Shown here in pieces: positions 35,700 to 47,219 of a stretch of DNA of 64,000 bases. The position numbers were made by a program, and so were the translations under genes. Below the pieces are notes generated by a model that saw only the letters and a list, made by a program, of their open reading frames with translations, was not told the origin of the DNA and searched no databases. The DNA is from Bostrychus sinensis. Its lineage: Eukaryota; Chordata; Actinopteri; Gobiiformes; Eleotridae. The stretch spans positions 29,270,711-29,334,710 of the forward strand of contig CM036240.1 in the NCBI GenBank assembly GCA_020698575.1. The letters are read 5' to 3'. Within the stretch, counting starts at the first letter, position 1; each line of letters opens with the position of its first letter.

Positions 35700-35828
35700 C
35701 TGCTGTATCGCTCAGTGGTAGAGCTGTGGTGCATGTACAGGGCAATTACAGCCTGCCTCGGCGTTGCCAAATGTCTCTCCCCACTCCCCAGCCTGATTTC
35801 TGACTATACTCTGTCCAATCAATAAAGC
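35700..35828 (+). repeat. tRNA-derived SINE (AATGTCTCTCCCCACTC family)
   Basis: The A-box-like CTCAGTGGTAGAGC at about 35710 is followed by ACAGCCTGCCTCGGC, AAATGTCTCTCCCCACTCCC, TCTGACTATACTCTGTCC and the tail AATCAATAAAGC. Three more copies with the same order lie at 50388 (plus), 42030 (minus) and 60020 (plus, diverged). The B box is worn down. Confidence 0.75.
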
Positions 35829-36049
35829 CTACACAATGGACAAAAAAGAACTAAGAAAAAATGCCTTTATCTCACTTAGAAATGCAGCTGTTTGAATATG
35901 TAATAACCCAGACCTGGCTACACTGGCCTCATAATGACTTTTTCTTAAAAAGTTGGATTATACAGTCACGTGTCACTGCATAGAGACTCAATCACATGCA
36001 GTTTTTTATCTTGCAATTTGGGCCAATTGTAAAGGAAGTCTAAGGGTCA

Positions 36050-36113
36050 GTAAAAAAAATTGGCTGTGGTCCACATTTGGAGCCTGGGCCGTAGTTTGGA
36101 CACCCCGCCATAT
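36050..36113 (-). mobile_element. hAT-like terminal fragment (GGGTGTCCAAACTACGGCCC)
   Basis: Read on the minus strand it starts CGGGGTGTCCAAACTACGGC, then CCAGGCTCCAAATGTGGACC. It belongs to the same GGTGTCCAAACT family as the element at 44393-45398 and the fragment at 51796. No partner end was found. Confidence 0.55.
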
Positions 36114-36119
36114 ATGATA

Positions 36120-37105
36120 CAAATAAACAGTTGACATTCTCTAAAAAAATGGTGCATGTGTGAACACAGGACAATTGTAAAAAGAGCTGTTTGACATTAG
36201 CATCAGGCAACGCAGTAACTTACTCACTAGGCATAATCAAAATAGATACTTTACATAAAGGCTTGAGGCAACAACAATAATTTTTTTCACTTTTCTAAAG
36301 AAGGAATCAAAATTGTTTTCAAAATACCAATCTTGCAAAATGTAAGCCAAATAAAACCAATCTGGGCATTTGAATGAAATTGAGAAATGTTATAATTATG
36401 GGCCATGGCCTTTCTCCAACAACTACCACCCAAACTCCCTGGCTTTCAGTTGAGAAGAAGACATCACCAAATGTCATGAGTAAAAAATGTGGCAGTGAGA
36501 TCAGTGAAACTTCTTAATCCACGGGACAGCCTTTGCTTCTGGACGCCTAGACAAACACTGACTGTTTTCATTTGAACCTGAGCCAGACCAACTGTAGCTC
36601 TCACACACATTACATTGCCCAGCGAGGAGTGGTACGGAACAATGGCAAAACACATGTGTGGCATTTCAGCTGTTCCTCTGTATCATCCACCCTTTACAGA
36701 TCCTGCTGCGTACTGTCCGGGCCGTCCAAAAAGAAGAGGTCTTTGTCACGGGCGCTCAAGTGTACTTCATACTTTAGTGGCAACAACTTCTGGGCTTAGA
36801 ATCCTGGGCATTGTTTCAAGTGACCATACATTTGTTGGACTGAGTGCAGGGATGGATGTGTTGCAGTTGCCGTAAGCTTCAGTACTACATTCTGGTGTGT
36901 TCTAACATAAAAAGTGGAAAGCTGCAGAATTCTCATTTGAAAAGTTAAATAGGTAAAGCTAATGCAAATTTTAAGCAGTTGCATTTGCTATTTGGCTAAG
37001 GCATATATGCTACTGTATATGTGCTAGGCTGTGAAATACTGCCATAGAATTTAGTTTATTTTTGTCCTTTCCTTTTCCAGGGTTGCCTTTTAGCGAGCAG
37101 AGGTT
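36120..37105. other. Noncoding stretch
   Basis: 36430-36800 is more GC-balanced, but open frames there are short and on opposite strands. No feature identified. Confidence 0.4.
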
Positions 37106-37107
37106 AG

Positions 37108-37205
37108 CACATAGATTCGGTATACATTTTTTTTTTGCTTGATCCCCTTCTTGACACAACCCTCTCTATTTATTTGGGTTTGGGACCAGCATAAAAAGCA
37201 GTGGC
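37108..37205. repeat. Fish repeat fragment
   Basis: TGATCCCCTTCTTGACACAACC, split as TGATCCCCTTCTTGAC and ACAACCCTCTC, then TTTATTTGGGTTTGGGACCA and AGTGGCTTGTCATCCCC, match the repeat seen at 7290 and 26628. Confidence 0.65.
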
Positions 37206-37228
37206 TTGTCATCCCCTTATCGATGGTT

Positions 37229-37519
37229 TACTACTACTACTAATAATGCATTAGTCTTATACAGCACTTTTCTAGACACTCAAAGTCGCTTTACAATTTG
37301 GTGCATTATTCATTCACTCCTCAGTCACACTCGGCAGTGCCATCGTGCGCCTATGGCCCCTCCAAGCACCGCAAACACAGTGACACATTCATACAGGTAA
37401 GGTGGGTGAAGTGTCTTGCCCAAAGACACAATGACAGTATGCAATGCTGGAAGTGGGGCTTGAACCGCTGACCTGTGGGTTAGTGGGCAAGCGTCTCTAC
37501 TAACTGAGCTACTGCTATA
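37229..37519 (-). repeat. Near full-length tRNA-derived SINE
   Basis: On the minus strand this starts with A box GTAGCTCAGTTAGTAGAGAC (about 37515-37495) and B box GGTTCAAGCCCC (about 37470-37458). It then has CATTGTGTCTTTGGGCAAGA, CACTTCACCCACCTTACCTG, and the conserved 3' end TGTAAAGCGACTTTGAGTG with TCTAGAAAAGTGCTGTATAAG. It ends in a (TAG)n-like short repeat. It is the most complete of four copies; the others are at 39965 (minus), 58996 (plus) and 63425 (plus), and a stray 3' end is at 61990. A functional RNA role is unlikely. Confidence 0.88.
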
Positions 37520-37854
37520 GAGTACACCATAGTGAGGTTTTCATTGATTCTGTCCACACAGACACTATGCAACAGGTAATTCACCTACTATAGCCCTGAC
37601 CTTAAAGAGGAACAAAGTAACTTTTCTCGTTTATTTGCTGTTTTAATCAAATTTTTCTCACTTTCTCTAGAGCTCCCCATACATTTGGAAGTATTCCGGT
37701 TGACTCCTGTGTGACCCCTTACCCCATACAAAGAGTTCCTCTGCCATGGCCAACATCTAAGAAAACAGCCATCACTAGCTTGTTGTTATGGCTAACCAGG
37801 ACATGTTGCTTTTTGCGAGACCCGAGACTTCAGGGAGACCGGATTTACGCTCCC

Positions 37855-37872
37855 TTTTTTTTTTTTTTTTTT
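37855..37872. repeat. Poly-T tract
   Basis: About 18 T residues. Confidence 0.9.
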
Positions 37873-38135
37873 GTGGCAAGACTGTTGATTACTAAGATAC
37901 AACAAAAGGTTTATTAAAGGTAAAAAAGTCAAAATTTTACCCTTTAACCCACACAACAAAACTTGATTGTTTTTTTTTTCTGTACCTTTTGCCAATTTGT
38001 GTTGTTCAAGATTCATGAGTTGAAGTCATATACTTTCAACCATTCACTATCCACTACTTTTTTTTAAACACTTTATTTATAGAATTGGACAAGTAGTACA
38101 ATACAAAGGTAACAGGTGTGTTGACAAGAACACAC

Positions 38136-38162
38136 TATCCACTACTTTTGTGGATAGTGATG
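38136..38162. repeat. Small perfect hairpin CACTATCCAC / GTGGATAGTG
   Basis: A 10-bp perfect stem with a 7-base loop (TACTTTT). The sequence CACTATCCACTACTTTT also occurs once 91 bp upstream near 38045. Confidence 0.6.
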
Positions 38163-38849
38163 TGTTTATTTCATTACATTTAGATAACTTGGTCATTAAA
38201 TTGAAGTATTAATTTCAAAAGCTGTTTTCTCAAAATGCGTTTTTCTCAGCCTTTGATATCTCCACTGCAGTAGCACCTACAGGCACCTGATTGTCCACGG
38301 TTAAATTTAACCAAATTTCAAAGGTTTTTACAGAGGAGTTTTTAGTTTTAGCCTGATTTATTGGGCATTTTACTTGATACTTTACTTGATTCGGTAAGGC
38401 TGTAGGCAGTATTATCTAGTTTACTGAAATATCAGATCAGATATCTATAACTTTGTAGAAACCCTTTTAACTAATGTTACCTGACCATGACCTTACTGTT
38501 ACCTTACCGTTTTTACTGGATGACTCTGAATCAATAAAATGAATCAAGAATTTTAAACCTGTCTCTAAGCAATAATCAGGCATAGTTTTTTTGGAATGTA
38601 TTGAAATTTCTGATTTTGTACTTATAAAATGCCTAATTTGCATGTCAAACTTCAAATGACTCAAAACGTTATGTATATTATTTTTCTATGTTGATTTTTT
38701 AGACTTTTTAAGACCCTGGGGAAACCCTGCAATATACATGGGAATTACACTGTCTTTGAGAATTTATTGTTTCTCCAAAGTTATACAAACAAATCAATTG
38801 TACTTTTTTTTTTTCTATAGTGTAATCACGAACAACAAGGCCTTGTCCT

Positions 38850-39375
38850 TACCCAAATGCCTCTTCAGAAGCTTGACACCTGGCCAACAGGTCTGGCTAA
38901 GCAGCTAATCTTCGAGATAACAGTCCTTTTTGGAAGCTGCTGTATCCCTTTTACATTAAGTCCTTTCACATGGTGGGTGGTGAGATATCTTTTGACTTTT
39001 TTACAAGATCAGAGCACGTTGGCGGCTCGTTTCACCTCAGCTGTCTCAACTCCAGTCAGGTTTCCCCCGGCTTTGATTTCCCACCAACACAGACGGGCCT
39101 CTCTCTTGTTCTTTAATGTTGTTATCGGAAATCAGACGCTCACGGAGATGCAGCTCCTGCCGGTGGTGGTCTTTAAGCTCTCAGCTGGAGTTCACGTTGG
39201 AGTCGCCGGTAGAACGGTAATGAAAGCCATCCCCGCGTTATCTCATCCGCACTTAACTGAATTAAAGGCCCTGATTGTTTAAGTCGTTGAGTTCATTTCT
39301 CCTTCAGGCCACAGCGCTCAGGTGGAATGGATTAGAGCGACGTCGGATAAATATTGAAGAGTAATTGCCCTCATT
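38850..39375. promoter_or_regulatory. Candidate conserved noncoding block
   Basis: More than 500 bp of non-repetitive, balanced sequence. The plus frame 38857-39282 is open for 141 codons but has no signal peptide, domain or repeat structure I recognise, and no splice sites are obvious. Words such as CTGAATTAAAGG, CCCTGATTGTTTAAG and CTAATCTTCGAGATAAC suggest a regulatory block. A short unknown exon cannot be excluded. Confidence 0.28.
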
Positions 39376-39964
39376 GCTTTGACCTCCATAACTCAAAGAG
39401 ACAGACAGCAAAAAGTCAGTCACAATAGATTTTGTTACATATCTCAACTTGTACAACTTTTTTGGGGCCAAGGAAGTGGCGTTGCTTGAAATAGCAAGTC
39501 AAAGAACATTACAAAAAGGAGTACATGTGTTCTGGAGACTTTGCTTAAATCGCAAAATACAAAGACAGGAAATGTGTTTGAGTTGTGGGATTTTTTAAGT
39601 GAAAGTCTAGAGAAGTAAAAAGCATTGATTAACTAAAGCACACAAGACTTCCCTGTTGGGTTCTTTGCCACAAAGGCATACAAGTATGTTCCAGGAATAT
39701 GTTCAATGTGAGGCGATCATTTTAAACTTGGAACTTGCTGTCTGGTTAAATCATTTTCCACAGAATTTTGCCCATGTTTACTGTGCAGTATTGCTAATAC
39801 CAATACTAGTTCTAATTCACACTATAGGTACACTTGACAAATATAAACATGCTACATGAACCTGCAGTGGATAGAGGTTTGGAAGCATAGCAGGACCATA
39901 GTGTGTTTTAGTCCTTTGCAAAACCTAATAACCCAGGCAAGATTAAATGGAATTCCACTGAAAC

Positions 39965-40235
39965 CTTTTAGAAATAATAATTATTATAATTATGGATTAT
40001 ATTGTGCTTTTGACGCTATTCAAGCCTCAGAAACATCAAATTAGTCCACTTATGTTCCCTCAAATCACCACTAAACACAATCACACTAACACATTTGTAC
40101 AGGCAAGGTGGATTGAGTGTCTTGTCCAAAGACACAATGGCAGTATGCAGCGCTGGTAGCAAGGAACAAACCATCAACCTTCTGGTTAGCAGGAGGAATG
40201 GCTCTATCTTTTGAGCTACTACTGCCCCTATAATC
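39965..40235 (-). repeat. tRNA-derived SINE copy (same family as 37229)
   Basis: On the minus strand it carries GTAGTAGCTCAAAAGATAGAGC, split as GTAGTAGCTCAAAAG and ATAGAGCCATTCC, then ACCAGAAGGTTGATGG, CATTGTGTCTTTGGACAAGA and CACTCAATCCACCTTGCCTG. The 3' end runs into an AATAATTATTATAATTAT tract. The B box is degraded. Confidence 0.75.
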
Positions 40236-40337
40236 TCCTAGTAAATCTTTAAAAAATTATGATACATTTTATGTTGATTTTATGTTGACAGTACATTTTA
40301 TGTTTATGCACAAATCTGGCTCTTTTATGATTTTTAT

Positions 40338-40338
<1 letters not shown>

Positions 40339-40369
<31 letters not shown>

Positions 40370-40370
40370 G
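40339..40370. repeat. (CT)n microsatellite
   Basis: Alternating CT with one TTT interruption. Confidence 0.93.
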
Positions 40371-40534
40371 CTGTCTGACCTAAAAAGCATTTGAATGTAT
40401 TTTTATGAGAATATTGCATCTGGAGAGTCTCTGGGCGCTAACAGTAGCATTAGCCACAACACAGTGGACAGCGCTGCGTTTGGAGGGCGCAATATCTGCT
40501 AAATTTGATTTTACAATAGGACATCTTTCAAAAT

Positions 40535-40592
40535 TAAAAAATTTTAATTAATTGAATTAATCCGATTAACTCGATTGATTGCCCAGCCCTAC
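40535..40592 (-). mobile_element. hAT-like terminal fragment (AGGGCTGGGCAATCAATCGA)
   Basis: In reverse complement the end reads TAGGGCTGGGCAATCAATCG, then AGTTAATCGGATTAATTCAA. This is the terminus of a common teleost hAT-type element. The other end is not seen. Confidence 0.55.
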
Positions 40593-40639
40593 TTTGAGGC
40601 TGGATATTTAAATCCTTTTCAGGCCACATATTTAATGGT

Positions 40640-41130
40640 GAAAAAGTTACCAAGTCTTCCTCTTTGTTGCTTTCATAGATTACCTGCACCTGGTCTCCCC
40701 CGAAAACACTAGCCCATTATAAATCCTGTATTCTTTGGCTGAGAAACACAGTCCTCTTTATTCCGAATCCCTGCGACACATTATTACTTGTGAGCCGTTT
40801 TTGTGCTCACCTTCAGCGCGTATCTCGGTCAGCGGCTGAAAACAGCAGCAGCAGAAGCTCCCAGGTGTGGCCCGAGTTTGAGCGTGCAGCGGCGTGCGTG
40901 CTCAGCAAACCCACATCTGCTGCTCGCCCCAAAGGTTGAATTACTTAATATATCCCACGCTATTACCACCCCACCCCCTCGTTCCTCTGAGACCCATCCA
41001 TCTACCGAGTCCGTCCTGTTGAAGCCCGCGGCGTGATGAGCTCTTAAAGACAGGCGCGTGAGAATGTCAGCTGATGACATTACACGGCCTGCATTATTCA
41101 TATGGCATAACTCAGTGATATTGGGGTCTG
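40640..41130. promoter_or_regulatory. Candidate conserved noncoding block, GC-rich core
   Basis: 40790-41050 is one of the most GC-rich parts of the window, with several CpGs (CAGCGCGTATCTCGG, GCAGCGGCGTGCGTGC, CCCGCGGCGTG). Frames on both strands are open over about 80-115 codons but overlap each other and have no domain. It could be a small CpG-rich regulatory region or an exon; I prefer regulatory. Confidence 0.28.
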
Positions 41131-42029
41131 TGGTCAGTTTGAAATAGTGATATATGTTTGTCTTCTTATCGCACAAGGTCATCCTTGTGCTGTGTCTGAC
41201 TAAGTGCTATACTTTATAAACTGTGCTACAATTAGGTGAAAACAGAATATTTCTTTATCATGGTACCTGTTAGTGGGTTGAATATGTATATATATAAGCA
41301 TAAGGATTTGAGTATTGTCAATATTGCTACTGTGGATTGTATCCCGGGGAATGTCATAGCCACTGGGTTACATTTATGGGTGCTAAAACTCAACTTAAGG
41401 GTGCTATAGTGCCCCTAAAAATGGTCTGGCTATGCCTATGGTGACAGATGATGCACGGGGGGAGAGAAGGCCGGTCTGTGTAGTCCGATCTAACAAACTA
41501 CTGTAGCTTGAATTGCTGAATAAGTTCAATCTGGTTCTGATAAAAAAGTGTCAAGAGTACTCAGTACATCACAGGCTGTTGTGTATGGGATTATTGTCCT
41601 GACAATAAATAATTGTAAATAGGGCATTATTATAGTTCATTAAAATGTTGTATGAATGATTCCTTCAGGTGGTTTATATAGGAACAAACCTTGGGTGCAG
41701 TTCACCCACATTGCTTAGTCCTGGCTGTGGCAGGAAGGATATCTGGGGTTAAAAACCTGCCAAATCACTCTGCGATTGTGCAGCCGAAAGATAAAAAAAA
41801 AAATGCAGTGGACCAGCTATGCTCCTCAATGATACCAAAGCAAAGACTAAAGCAACATGAAACTCCTCAAGCACCTCAGGAGTTAACCAAGCTCACTATC
41901 TAATAGTACTTTTTGTGTTTGCTCTATTAGTTTACTATTAGCCAGCTTTTTTTCTGGTTTAATGCACTGGGGCAACCTTGCTTGGTTAGTTAGTGTTTAT
42001 TTTTATTTTTTCAGGTTTTTTAATTAGAA

Positions 42030-42125
42030 AGATAAATAAATCATGGGGAGAGAACAGGGAGAGACATTTAGCAAAGTGTTGGAGTCTAGATGCCGAGGCA
42101 GGTTGTAGCTCTACCAATTGAGATA
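42030..42125 (-). repeat. tRNA-derived SINE copy (same family as 35700)
   Basis: On the minus strand: ATTGGTAGAGCTACAACCTG, CCTCGGCATCTAGACTCC, AAATGTCTCTCCCTGTTCTC. Matches the copies at 35700 and 50388. Confidence 0.65.
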
Positions 42126-42339
42126 TACTTTGGTGCAATTAGTTAGTATTTACTTGTTTTCTGACTTAGCTTCTATACTTGGTGTTGCTTATATATTGAA
42201 CAATCAAAACTCATGGCCCAAAGCCATTGCAAAGGCTACAACAATCACCAAGCTCCTGAGCAAAGGCAACAGATTCTTGACCTCCTGATATGAGAAGTTC
42301 CTCAGTGAGGACACAGAGCCTCTAACTTCCTTGAGGCTA

Positions 42340-42640
42340 TGGATATGGAGGACTTGGAGGAGGACTCCACTTTTTCCAGTGACCTAGCCCTCCAAGTGTG
42401 TTTGAAGATGCTCCCCCCGTGGACAGTGAGTTATATGAGGTCTGCGAACAAGCTGTTTCAGAACTGGAGATCTCTTGGCTCACAGCCCAGACTGTAGAAG
42501 GAGGAGAGAGACCTACTGAGTATCATGGTACGCAGCTTCCAGCAGTTGAGTCCCCTTCCAAGTATGAAGTAAATGGGCCAGGCCAAAGGACGCTTCCCCC
42601 ACAAGGATACTCCAAATGCTTCCAAACAGTGAAAATAGTG
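42340..42640 (+). pseudogene. Possible DIRS-like retroelement gag remnant
   Basis: An open frame from about 42398 encodes APPVDSELYEVCEQAVSELE soon after its start, followed by a short piece with no clear features. As I recall, fish DIRS-type retrotransposons have an acidic gag-like region followed by a VDSEL..V...AVEEL motif. The upstream 42340-42395 is acidic in another frame (MEDLEEDSTFSS), suggesting a frameshift. No reverse transcriptase or tyrosine recombinase follows. The assignment is tentative; a chance open frame is the main alternative. Confidence 0.3.
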
Positions 42641-43414
42641 GCAGAAAGCTTAAGTAAAACTTATTATTTTGTTGTACGAACCAACAAGTGCTATCAAATT
42701 CATTTTATACGTACATTTATTTTTCTTATTGCTCCATAAAGGCCTTTTATCATTTCTAAGATGGTTCTGTTTACTGCTACTTATTTGATTCCACATCTCT
42801 CGAGGTGATCATTATAGTCGCTTAAAAACATAATTGCAATTGTCAGCACTCACAAATCAATCTCTCATACAGCATATATTGCATGGTGGCAAAAAAAATT
42901 ACTTCATAAAACATATTTCAGCCCAAGGCTTTTCTTAAATTTTCCATTCTATATCAGATTTATGGCCCGTGATTGACATAAGGTTGGAAAACGCCCACTG
43001 GCAAGGCACTAATGACTCACTGCTCACTACTGTTTTAATGAGGCAGTGTGGAGACTCAAGCTGGAAATTCTGCAGCATATTATGAAGAAACGAACGTGTA
43101 TTTAGCAGGGGTAGGGGGTAATGCTCTATTGTGTGGAAAAATGTAATGTCTTTGTCCAAATGTTCTGTATTACTTTTTCTCGTGGGTTTGGACCATTGCA
43201 CAGCATATGGACATAATGAAACACACAGACTGAACAATCCTGTGCAGTTGAAAGATACAACTGAGATACTCCAGATGAATACTCATTTGTGTAGTGAACA
43301 ATAAATCGTTTTGATCACTTTCAACAAAGCAGGCTGACACTAAACCACTGTTATTAAAATTTGCATGGACATATTTCAGTGGATGTTTAAACAAATAATT
43401 CAGGCTGTCATTAT

Positions 43415-44335
43415 TTTGAATGAATGAATGAATTTATTGAACATAAATAAATACAATATACATTAACAAAAAAATCCCCCAATATTAGAGTTATTAGTTT
43501 AAGGTATACAGAAAACAGATATACATTTCATATTTTTAAAGAGAAAAAAAAAGTATTTAATGTTCAAAAGGAGCAGAATGAAGCTAAGCTTATTTATTTC
43601 TACCTCTTTTATACAATTTTTATGTTATCCATGATCATAATCAGCAATATGTACAAACAAAATCTACTAAAACTGCCTACACAGAGTCAGACTGTTTTCA
43701 AACAAACCACACTGTAACGATATCAATAAAAGTCTTAACCTATTTCTTCACTCAGGTATTTCTCTAATAATGATTGTTTGTACATCATTCTAAATTGAAA
43801 TACATTTTTGGATTGTTTAAACGTCTCTTCAAGACTATTCCACAAATTTACTCCACATATGGCTATACTCATTTGTCTTACTCTTGTGTACTTTTACTTT
43901 TTTAAAGTTTAACTCATTCCTGAGAATGTACCCCCCTTCTCTTTGTTTAAACGTGTTGTATACTTCCTGGAAGCAAACAATTTCTTACTTTGTACATTAT
44001 TTGAGCAGTTTTAAACTTTATTCAGTCCATAAATTTCAGTACTTTTGACTTTAAAAATAAAACATTTGTGTGTTCTCTAAATCCTACATTACACACTATC
44101 CTAAGTACTTTAAAAAAAAATATGTACATAGTGGCTGGAGGGTGGTTTTGTATGTGTTTCCCCATATTTCCACACAGTAAGATAAATATGGAAAGACCAT
44201 CGAAGGGTATAAAAGTAACAAAGACTTATAATCCAAAATATGCTTCGTTTTCCCCAGTACTGCTATGCTCTTTGATATTTTAGTTTTAATGTTAATTTTG
44301 CTAGCTTTTGCTAGGTTAACCTGTCTTCTGAACAA
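43415..44335 (-). pseudogene. LINE remnant, end of ORF2 and 3' tail
   Basis: The minus-strand frame from 44335 encodes VNLAKASKINIKTKISKSIA, then LDYKSLLLLYPSMVFPYLSY and CVEIWGNTYKTTLQPL, the well-conserved region after the reverse transcriptase of a common fish LINE. After a frame change, KQREGGYILRNELNFKKVKV and a CGVNLWNSLEET-like piece lie near 43800-43930. The 3' end has a TTCAATAAATTCATTCATTC tail (43418-43450), the short tandem tail of such elements. Catalytic motifs are missing. Several frameshifts and stops make it a dead copy. Confidence 0.85.
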
Positions 44336-44392
44336 CTCACTATTACTGTAACTCTTATGGTTTTAGGCATTTATAATTTGTTGAACCTAGGG

Positions 44393-45398
44393 CATTGGTG
44401 TCCAAACTTGTTTCAAAGAGGGTCAGATTTGAAGGTGCACAAATATTCAAGGGCCAACAGTCTGTCCTGATGTTGTCAAGTAACTGAATGCATATACAGT
44501 ATAGATTATATGTACAGTTTTTTACCATTAGTAACAAGTATTTTGTTTTCAAAAGCCAAATAATTATAAATTATTTTCTTTGATGACACAATATAAAAGA
44601 AAAATAAACAACAACAACAGAAAAATAACATCTTTCAACATAAAAATGGCAACTGCAATTATTTTTCTACAAACAAATTTGAAATGACATAGTAGTAGTA
44701 GATGAGATGCACAAATGTACAGACAAAGCTACAGAAACACTATACAAAAAGTGCTGGAGGGCCATTAGTAATACATTTTATCATAGACGCTGAGGGCCAT
44801 ATGAAATCTCAACCTGTGCCTCAAATGGCCTAGGACTAGAAACAGGACAGGACAGGACAGGACAAAGCAGGACAATGCTGGAAACCTTGCTGATGCAAAC
44901 TGACTCAATACTGAGACTGAACTTGTCTTTTGTGGACTGGTGCCAATATAACTGTATTTCTTTTATTTAAATTTTAATTAAATAGGGATAATATACTGTA
45001 GACTACCATATATTCAAATTCAAAATCATTTTATTTTAAGGTACTATAAGCAGCATGCCTCTCATCTACAATTTGAATTCTGTTCTCTAATTAGTTGGCC
45101 GGAAAATAACTACACTTGTGTCTCTAGATTACACAACAATTTGTTTAAAAGGTCAGGGCTTCTATGTTCTGAACAATTTGATAAAATCAGGCTGAGCTAA
45201 AAATTACCTGAAGGTTTTTTTTTATGTTCAAAGATTATTGTTATTTAGTTGGAACTGGTTTTAGATTTTGTTGTTGGAGAAAAATAATTATAATTATTGG
45301 CTTTTGAAAAAAAAATAAAAAATACAGTGTGCATTGACTTCCTAGAAAAAATCACAAGGGTCTGTCGGCCCTCTTTGAAAAAAGTTTGGACATTCCTG
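44393..45398. mobile_element. Non-autonomous hAT-like element (GGTGTCCAAACT ends)
   Basis: Left end CATTGGTGTCCAAACTTGTT followed by TCAAAGAGGGTCAGA. The right end in reverse complement is CAGGAATGTCCAAACTTTTT followed by TCAAAGAGGGCCGACA. About 35 bp are shared. Inside are GGAGGGCCAT and GAGGGCCATATG words typical of the family, and a short (GGACA)n run. The flanks ACCTAGGG and ATCTAAAT agree at 4 of 8 bases, which is not a safe target-site duplication. No transposase frame. Confidence 0.75.
44842..44864 (+). repeat. (GGACA)n short tandem repeat
   Basis: Four CAGGA/GGACA units inside the hAT-like element. Confidence 0.85.
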
Positions 45399-45399
45399 A

Positions 45400-45645
45400 T
45401 CTAAATCAAAACAATGGTCTGTGGGTTGGCAGTCTCTCTGCTTTTCTGAATGGACAATTGACAATGCAAGGTTTTAGAACCAAAACAAAAAATGCCTATG
45501 TAAACAGCTTGGCCATTACATTCTATATATATTTTTGTGAGTAAATCAGCTGTAGTATTGTTATCCATAAAACTAATATTTGATTTAAACATATTTACAT
45601 CATATCTGGGGACACATGGGTAATTTTTATGAAATATAAAAAAAA
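45400..45645 (+). repeat. Interspersed repeat, copy 1 (TCTAAATCAAAACAATGG)
   Basis: Shares TCTAAATCAAAACAATGGTC, ACCAAAACAAAAAATG, CTTGGCCATTA, TAAAACTAATA and TTTAAACAT..TTAC.TCATATCTG with 47974-48190 in the same orientation. It starts exactly at the right end of the hAT-like element. Confidence 0.75.
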
Positions 45646-46008
45646 TAAAAATTAAAAAACATATGCAGGTCATAGCACATTTAACCATAAAATTGGTAAC
45701 TTACATTATTGGTAAGGTAGGTGTGGCTTAAGAGCATGGATAACTTTGTCAATGGTTTCATTGCTAATCATTATTAAGACCACATGAACATGGCACTATC
45801 CTGACCTGTAGTTGTGAATATTTTTAATGAATGCATAGACAGAAAACCAACTCAAACCCCTTAAACCTAGTGGCCCAATGAGCACAAAAGTGTGCTTTTC
45901 AAATTAGATTGTTTTTTACCTTTACTATGAAATTTGGCTCAGGTGTGTAATTTATCACAAATTTTGATATTCTAAACACAAATGTTACTTCATTTTTACA
46001 CTCTGCAC

Positions 46009-46661
46009 CTGTTAAGTGACAAAAGTGCCCCAGTCAAAAATACATAATAAAAAATGTATACCTTCATTTTTTTCTTTCTACTTGTGCCCTGATCATAAAT
46101 TCCAATTATTTAATTATTTTCAGAATAATAATCCTTTTTATGCCAGTGTATGTGATAGCATCTACATTTTTTACTAAAAAAAAAAAAATAATAATAATAA
46201 AAATGAAAAATGTAAATATTTACAAAGCAAAGTGGATTTTTTTAGGGAGTGTTATTACAGCCTTGGGTCTGTCAAGGAGTACTTACAACATTGATTTAAA
46301 TGGATTTAGAATGTTTTGGTTTTAATGGGTTTTAATGGGAGTTGGTTTTTAGATTCTACATAGCACAGAAAATAATGATCCATGAATTATCAGTGTTGTA
46401 ATCTTTCAAGGCTGTAATAGCCCTCCTAAAAAAATCCACTTTGCATTGAGAATGTTAAAAAATATAATTGTCTGTGTTAGTTTTTTTCAAAAATGCTCTC
46501 ACATACACAGGCATAAAAAGGGCTAAAAATCTTAAAATAATAAAATATTCAGTATATATGATCAAGTTGATAAAAATATTTATGCAAAAAAAAAATAGAA
46601 AAAATATGAATGTATACATTTTTTGTAATGACAGGGACACTTTTGTCACTGAACAGTAACA
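46009..46661. mobile_element. 650-bp foldback (palindromic) element
   Basis: Nested inverted matches run from both ends to near the centre at about 46335. GTTAAGTGACAAAAGTG (46011) pairs with CACTTTTGTCACTGAAC (46640-46656). CCTTTTTATGCCAGTGTATG (46131) pairs with CATACACAGGCATAAAAAGG (46504-46523). AAAGTGGATTTTTTTAGG (46227) pairs with CCTAAAAAAATCCACTTT. TTACAACATTGAT (46284) pairs with ATCAGTGTTGTAA. Single arms of the same family occur at 54185-54390 and 56520-56665. A short (AAT)n lies within the left arm. No coding capacity. Confidence 0.85.
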
Positions 46662-47219
46662 ACATAACATTTTAAAACTGAGGTATAAGAGGTAATTGAG
46701 CTATGAGCTGAGCCTGTCTTAGCCGTGCACGTAAACGTATTGACACACACACTAGCACATAGCACATGTGAAATAAATCAAAGGTTCCTGAAAGCACCAT
46801 TAAATCCATGGATAGCCAGTGTCAGAGGTCTCCGGGTTTACTGTCTGTTACTGTACGACATCTGTTTGGCCATATCTCCTATACCCCCATACTGATACCT
46901 GAGCGTGCACACACACATGCACACAGGGGCGCGATAGCCATGACCAAGCAGCTATGAGCCTACCCAGACACATTCTTCACCTCCGCACATGGAAGCACTT
47001 AACGTCCTTTTAACAGTTTCTTTGGGACGTGACACTTAATTATCTTTCAATCTGACGTTTAAATCACTCCGGCACAATGTAAACACAGGCGAACAATGAC
47101 GTTTAGCATATTTCTATGTTTTTTTTTTGTTTTTTTTTTATTTTGCCTGTTGTTTTTTCCATGAATGTAAGAGGATACTTGAGATATGTGTGTTCTGAGT
47201 CATGTTCATCATCAGACTT

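Noticed and set aside
37450..37519. Functional tRNA gene from good A and B boxes on the minus strand
   Set aside because: The boxes are joined to a SINE body and 3' end, and the stems are not maintained.
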